Below are positions 5,199-8,040 of a DNA stretch of 8,040 nucleotides, piece by piece. Where the stretch lies: positions 1 to 8,040 of the forward strand of contig CBCYMK010000022.1 of NCBI GenBank assembly GCA_965183875.1, in the 5' to 3' direction. The stretch comes from UBA6772 sp965183875 (GTDB taxonomy: Bacteria; Bacteroidota; Bacteroidia; Flavobacteriales; UBA7430). The notes under the pieces are model-generated. The model saw only the letters and a program-made list of their open reading frames with translations, was not told the origin of the DNA and made no database searches. The position numbers were made by a program, and so were the translations under genes. How positions within the stretch are numbered: the stretch's first letter is position 1; each line of letters begins with the position of its first letter.

Positions 5199-8040
5199 AT
5201 GATAAACTGGCTCCCAATTACCCCTTATGTTTTCTTTTTTATAAGTTTAATTTCTGCTAGCCTTAGTGCGCAGCAGGAAGCTATCTCTTTGGTTTCTGAA
5301 AGTCCACAGTCTCTTAGACTCCAGTTGGAAACTCCCCAGGTAGTTTTTGAAACTGTACATACTGCCTCGGGTTTAATGAAGGTCCCGACCCTAAAAGGGG
5401 GAGCGCCGCTATTGGAAATGGGTGCGCCAGATTTACAGAAATTTGCCTGTTCGTATATCATTCCATCTGGTATTTCTCCAGAAATTACAGTTCTAAATAG
5501 TAGCTATACCGATTATACAATAGAGCTTGCTCCTTCGAAAGGAGATTTACTTAGAAATGTGAACCCTTCTGAAATACCGTATACTTTCGGTAAGGTTTAT
5601 TCCGAAGATGCTTTTTTTCCAAAAAATCTATTCCATGCTCAAATACCTCATATCGTTAGAGATTTTAATGCACAGGCACTGTGGGTTTATCCAATGCAAT
5701 ACAATCCAGTAACTAAAATACTGCGTGTATATAGTACTATGGATTTAGAAATTACATTTAAGTCTCCGATAGTTTATCCTCAAAAAGTTGATTCTCAATA
5801 CGATTTGATTTATCAAGATTTGTTTTTGAATTATTCTCAAAATACTAAAGCTACTATTGATACCGAGCAAGGGAGCATGCTTATAATTTCTTACGGTGAG
5901 TTTATGGATCCGATGCAGGATTTTATGCAATGGAAAACTCAAAAAGGAATTTCAAACGAAATTGTTGATATTGCTACAATTGGTGGGCAGGATGAGTTAA
6001 AAACTTATATCCAAAATTATTACGACACCCATAACCTCACTTATGTATTGTTTGTTGGTGATCATGAACATATTCCTGCTTACCAAGCTTCTTCAGGCTA
6101 TTCGGATAATTATTACGGGTATTTGGCTGGCGACGACTCCTATCCAGAAGTATTGGTGGGTAGGTTTTCTGCTGAAACGAAAGATCACGTTTTTACTCAG
6201 GTTGAGCGTCTTCTACACTACGAAAAAACACCAGCTATGTCTAGTGCTTATGCCGAAACTGTTGTGGTAGGTTCCGATCAAGGTCCCGGTGATGATGGCG
6301 AGTACGATTACCAACATCTAAGAAATATACAAACTAAGCACTTGGATTATACCTATACCACAGCTTATGAATTATTCGATGGTGATCAGGGTGGTTTAGA
6401 TGCTGTAGGGAATCCATCGGCTAACGACTTACACCAACTGTTAGAGAATGATTTAGGGATTATTAATTATACCGGACATGGGTCTAATGTTTCTTGTAGT
6501 AGCTCTGGATATAGTAGTTCCGATGTCAACAATTTAACCAATACCGAGGTTCACCCATTCTTTTGGTCTGTAGCCTGTGTAAACGGAAACTTTACGGGTA
6601 CTACCTGTTTTGCTGAATCATGGTTGCGAGCATCTCATAATGGTCAAGCCACAGGAGCTATTGCTACTTTAATGTCAACTATTAATCAGTCATGGTCACC
6701 TCCTATGGAAGGGCAGGATGCAATGAATGATATCTTAACCCTAACGAGTTTAAATAGTGAAAGTCGTTCTTTTGGAGGTGTTTCTATGAATGGATGTATG
6801 CAGATGAACGATACCTATGGGACTGCAGGAACAAATATGACAGATACATGGACTTGCTTTGGAGATCCTTCTGTTGTAATAAGGACAGCTATGCCTCAAG
6901 CTATAGAGGCATCAATTCCTACTGAAGTAAATGTTGGGGAAACTGCTCTTGTAATCTCATGTACAACCGAAGATGCTCTTGTTACTGTGAGTTTAGATGG
7001 TGTGGTTTTAGGAACTGCACTTGTACAAGGCGGGGAGGCTACAATAAATTTTGAAGCGCTTTCTTCTGTTTCTTCAATGGATATTTCGATTACTGCATTT
7101 AATGCAGTGCCGTACCAATCATCAGTTTCTATCGTAGAAAATACAGCTCCTTGGTTGTCAATAATTTCTTATGAAATTGGAGATGAGGATGGCTTAGCTT
7201 CTATAGGAGATGAATTTTCTCTTTATTTTACAGTTGAAAATACGGGCTCTGTAGCTTCAAGTGAAGTACAAGTAACTGCTGAAGCTTTAGGTCTTATTAG
7301 TATTGAATCTTCTTCTATCACTTTGCCTGGTTTAGCTCCAGCTGAGGTGTATACTTATTCGGGAGATGCATTGGTTTCATCAGTGTCTATGTCTGCAAAT
7401 AATGGGGACTTGGGCTTGGTGAGCTTAACAATGAGTTCCAGTGAGGGGCTATGGTCTTCCGATTTGTCTATCCCAATTCAGGCACCTACTATAGTGGTTA
7501 CTGCTGTACAGAGTGAGTTGGTTTTTGGTGAACAAACATCGCTATTAATTACCCTAACAAATAATGGCTCCGCAGATTTTGAAGGAGGGCTTGGGGTTTT
7601 GGATGCTGATGGCTCTTATTTATCATTCTTTGCTCAACAAAATCTACCTGCATTAAATATTGGTGAGTCTATAGTTATAGAATATGAAGTTTATTTAGAT
7701 GCAAATGCGCCTATACAGACTGCAATAGACTTGGAGTTTTTGGTGAGTGATGGGCTATTTCAGCAACCGAATTCATTTTCTGTACAAACACCTTCTTGTT
7801 TGAGTTCTTCTTTAAATGTAGATCTTTCTGTGACTACTGATACCTGGGGAGGAGAGGTTTCGTGGGAACTTACTAATTCTAATGGATTGGTATTAGATTC
7901 TATCGCTTCGAGTACCTATGCGGCAAATACTACCTATGATATAGAGGTTTGTGCCGAAGTAAATTCCGTACTTATATTTACAATTCACGATACTTATGGA
8001 GATGGTATTGTAGCTCCAGGTGGTTATTCAATAACAATTT
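5199..8040 (+). CDS. Secreted gingipain-like C25 cysteine peptidase (3' partial)
   Basis: The frame is open for 947 codons and runs off the window. A signal peptide covers 1-24, with likely cleavage at SLSA-QQ; this supports the ATG at 5199 over an in-frame GTG at 5178. A gingipain-type prodomain spans about 25-200. The C25 catalytic domain spans about 225-563. It contains LFVGDHEHIP (284-293), the catalytic histidine H427 in YTGHGS and the nucleophile C460 in VACVNG. STINQSW (493-499) and FGDPS (554-558) follow. H and C are 33 residues apart, as in RgpB (His211, Cys244). D370 in GEYDYQH aligns with RgpB Asp163, which sets arginine specificity. A gingipain-type Ig domain (about 566-648) and two further Ig/CARDB-like modules (about 651-760 and 764-865) follow. 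The last module (867-947, C867 and C918, DTYGDG at 931-936) is of a type common on type IX secretion substrates. The expected sorting domain would lie beyond the window. The protein is probably secreted or surface-bound, and may act in protein degradation or processing of exported proteins. Confidence 0.93.
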   Translation, partial: MINWLPITPYVFFFISLISASLSAQQEAISLVSESPQSLRLQLETPQVVFETVHTASGLMKVPTLKGGAPLLEMGAPDLQKFACSYIIPSGISPEITVLNSSYTDYTIELAPSKGDLLRNVNPSEIPYTFGKVYSEDAFFPKNLFHAQIPHIVRDFNAQALWVYPMQYNPVTKILRVYSTMDLEITFKSPIVYPQKVDSQYDLIYQDLFLNYSQNTKATIDTEQGSMLIISYGEFMDPMQDFMQWKTQKGISNEIVDIATIGGQDELKTYIQNYYDTHNLTYVLFVGDHEHIPAYQASSGYSDNYYGYLAGDDSYPEVLVGRFSAETKDHVFTQVERLLHYEKTPAMSSAYAETVVVGSDQGPGDDGEYDYQHLRNIQTKHLDYTYTTAYELFDGDQGGLDAVGNPSANDLHQLLENDLGIINYTGHGSNVSCSSSGYSSSDVNNLTNTEVHPFFWSVACVNGNFTGTTCFAESWLRASHNGQATGAIATLMSTINQSWSPPMEGQDAMNDILTLTSLNSESRSFGGVSMNGCMQMNDTYGTAGTNMTDTWTCFGDPSVVIRTAMPQAIEASIPTEVNVGETALVISCTTEDALVTVSLDGVVLGTALVQGGEATINFEALSSVSSMDISITAFNAVPYQSSVSIVENTAPWLSIISYEIGDEDGLASIGDEFSLYFTVENTGSVASSEVQVTAEALGLISIESSSITLPGLAPAEVYTYSGDALVSSVSMSANNGDLGLVSLTMSSSEGLWSSDLSIPIQAPTIVVTAVQSELVFGEQTSLLITLTNNGSADFEGGLGVLDADGSYLSFFAQQNLPALNIGESIVIEYEVYLDANAPIQTAIDLEFLVSDGLFQQPNSFSVQTPSCLSSSLNVDLSVTTDTWGGEVSWELTNSNGLVLDSIASSTYAANTTYDIEVCAEVNSVLIFTIHDTYGDGIVAPGGYSITI

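Noticed and set aside
5178..5201. GTG 5178 as start of the C25 peptidase
   Set aside because: It is in frame, but the ATG at 5199 already gives a normal-length signal peptide and no Shine-Dalgarno favours the GTG.
5225..5942. Minus-strand reading frames at 5225-5461 and 5745-5942
   Set aside because: Both are antisense to the continuous C25 peptidase frame and have no recognisable protein features.
6043..6270. Plus-strand 75-codon reading frame
   Set aside because: It is an alternative frame inside the catalytic domain of the C25 peptidase, whose own frame is open and conserved here.

Overview
The window looks like a chromosomal segment from a Bacteroidota bacterium, most likely of the Flavobacteriia. 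The evidence is the low G+C content, the near absence of Shine-Dalgarno sequences, a TAnnTTTG-type promoter box before thrS, the N-terminus of IF3 (AIRRRRSRGPGR), and a secreted gingipain-type (C25) peptidase with appended beta-domains of the kind found on type IX secretion substrates. Genus cannot be fixed from the sequence alone.

Layout. (1) Positions 1-1110, plus strand: the terminator of an unseen upstream gene, then a TPR-repeat lipoprotein, then a long bidirectional terminator. (2) Positions 1120-1680, minus strand: a small exported beta-barrel-like protein of the DUF3575 type. (3) Positions 1778-5064, minus strand: the classical translation operon thrS-infC-rpmI-rplT with a recognisable promoter box at one end and a strong hairpin terminator at the other. 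(4) Positions 5199-8040, plus strand, running off the window: a large secreted C25 cysteine peptidase, divergent from thrS.

The operon makes threonyl-tRNA synthetase, initiation factor 3 and ribosomal proteins L35 and L20, which are co-regulated in many bacteria. Three features suggest post-transcriptional control here. infC has no ATG, GTG or plausible TTG start and appears to begin at ATA behind a very strong Shine-Dalgarno. rpmI also has a clear Shine-Dalgarno. The 84-base rpmI-rplT spacer can form mutually exclusive hairpins.

The most interesting protein is the C25 peptidase. It has the GHG/CVNG catalytic pair at the same 33-residue spacing as gingipain RgpB, and an aspartate aligning with the RgpB residue that sets arginine specificity. 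It also carries at least three extra beta-type domains after the gingipain Ig domain. No wholly unknown multi-gene system is visible; the window is mostly housekeeping plus a notable exo-protease. There is no rRNA, tRNA, CRISPR array or mobile element, and no gene-free stretch longer than 300 bases.
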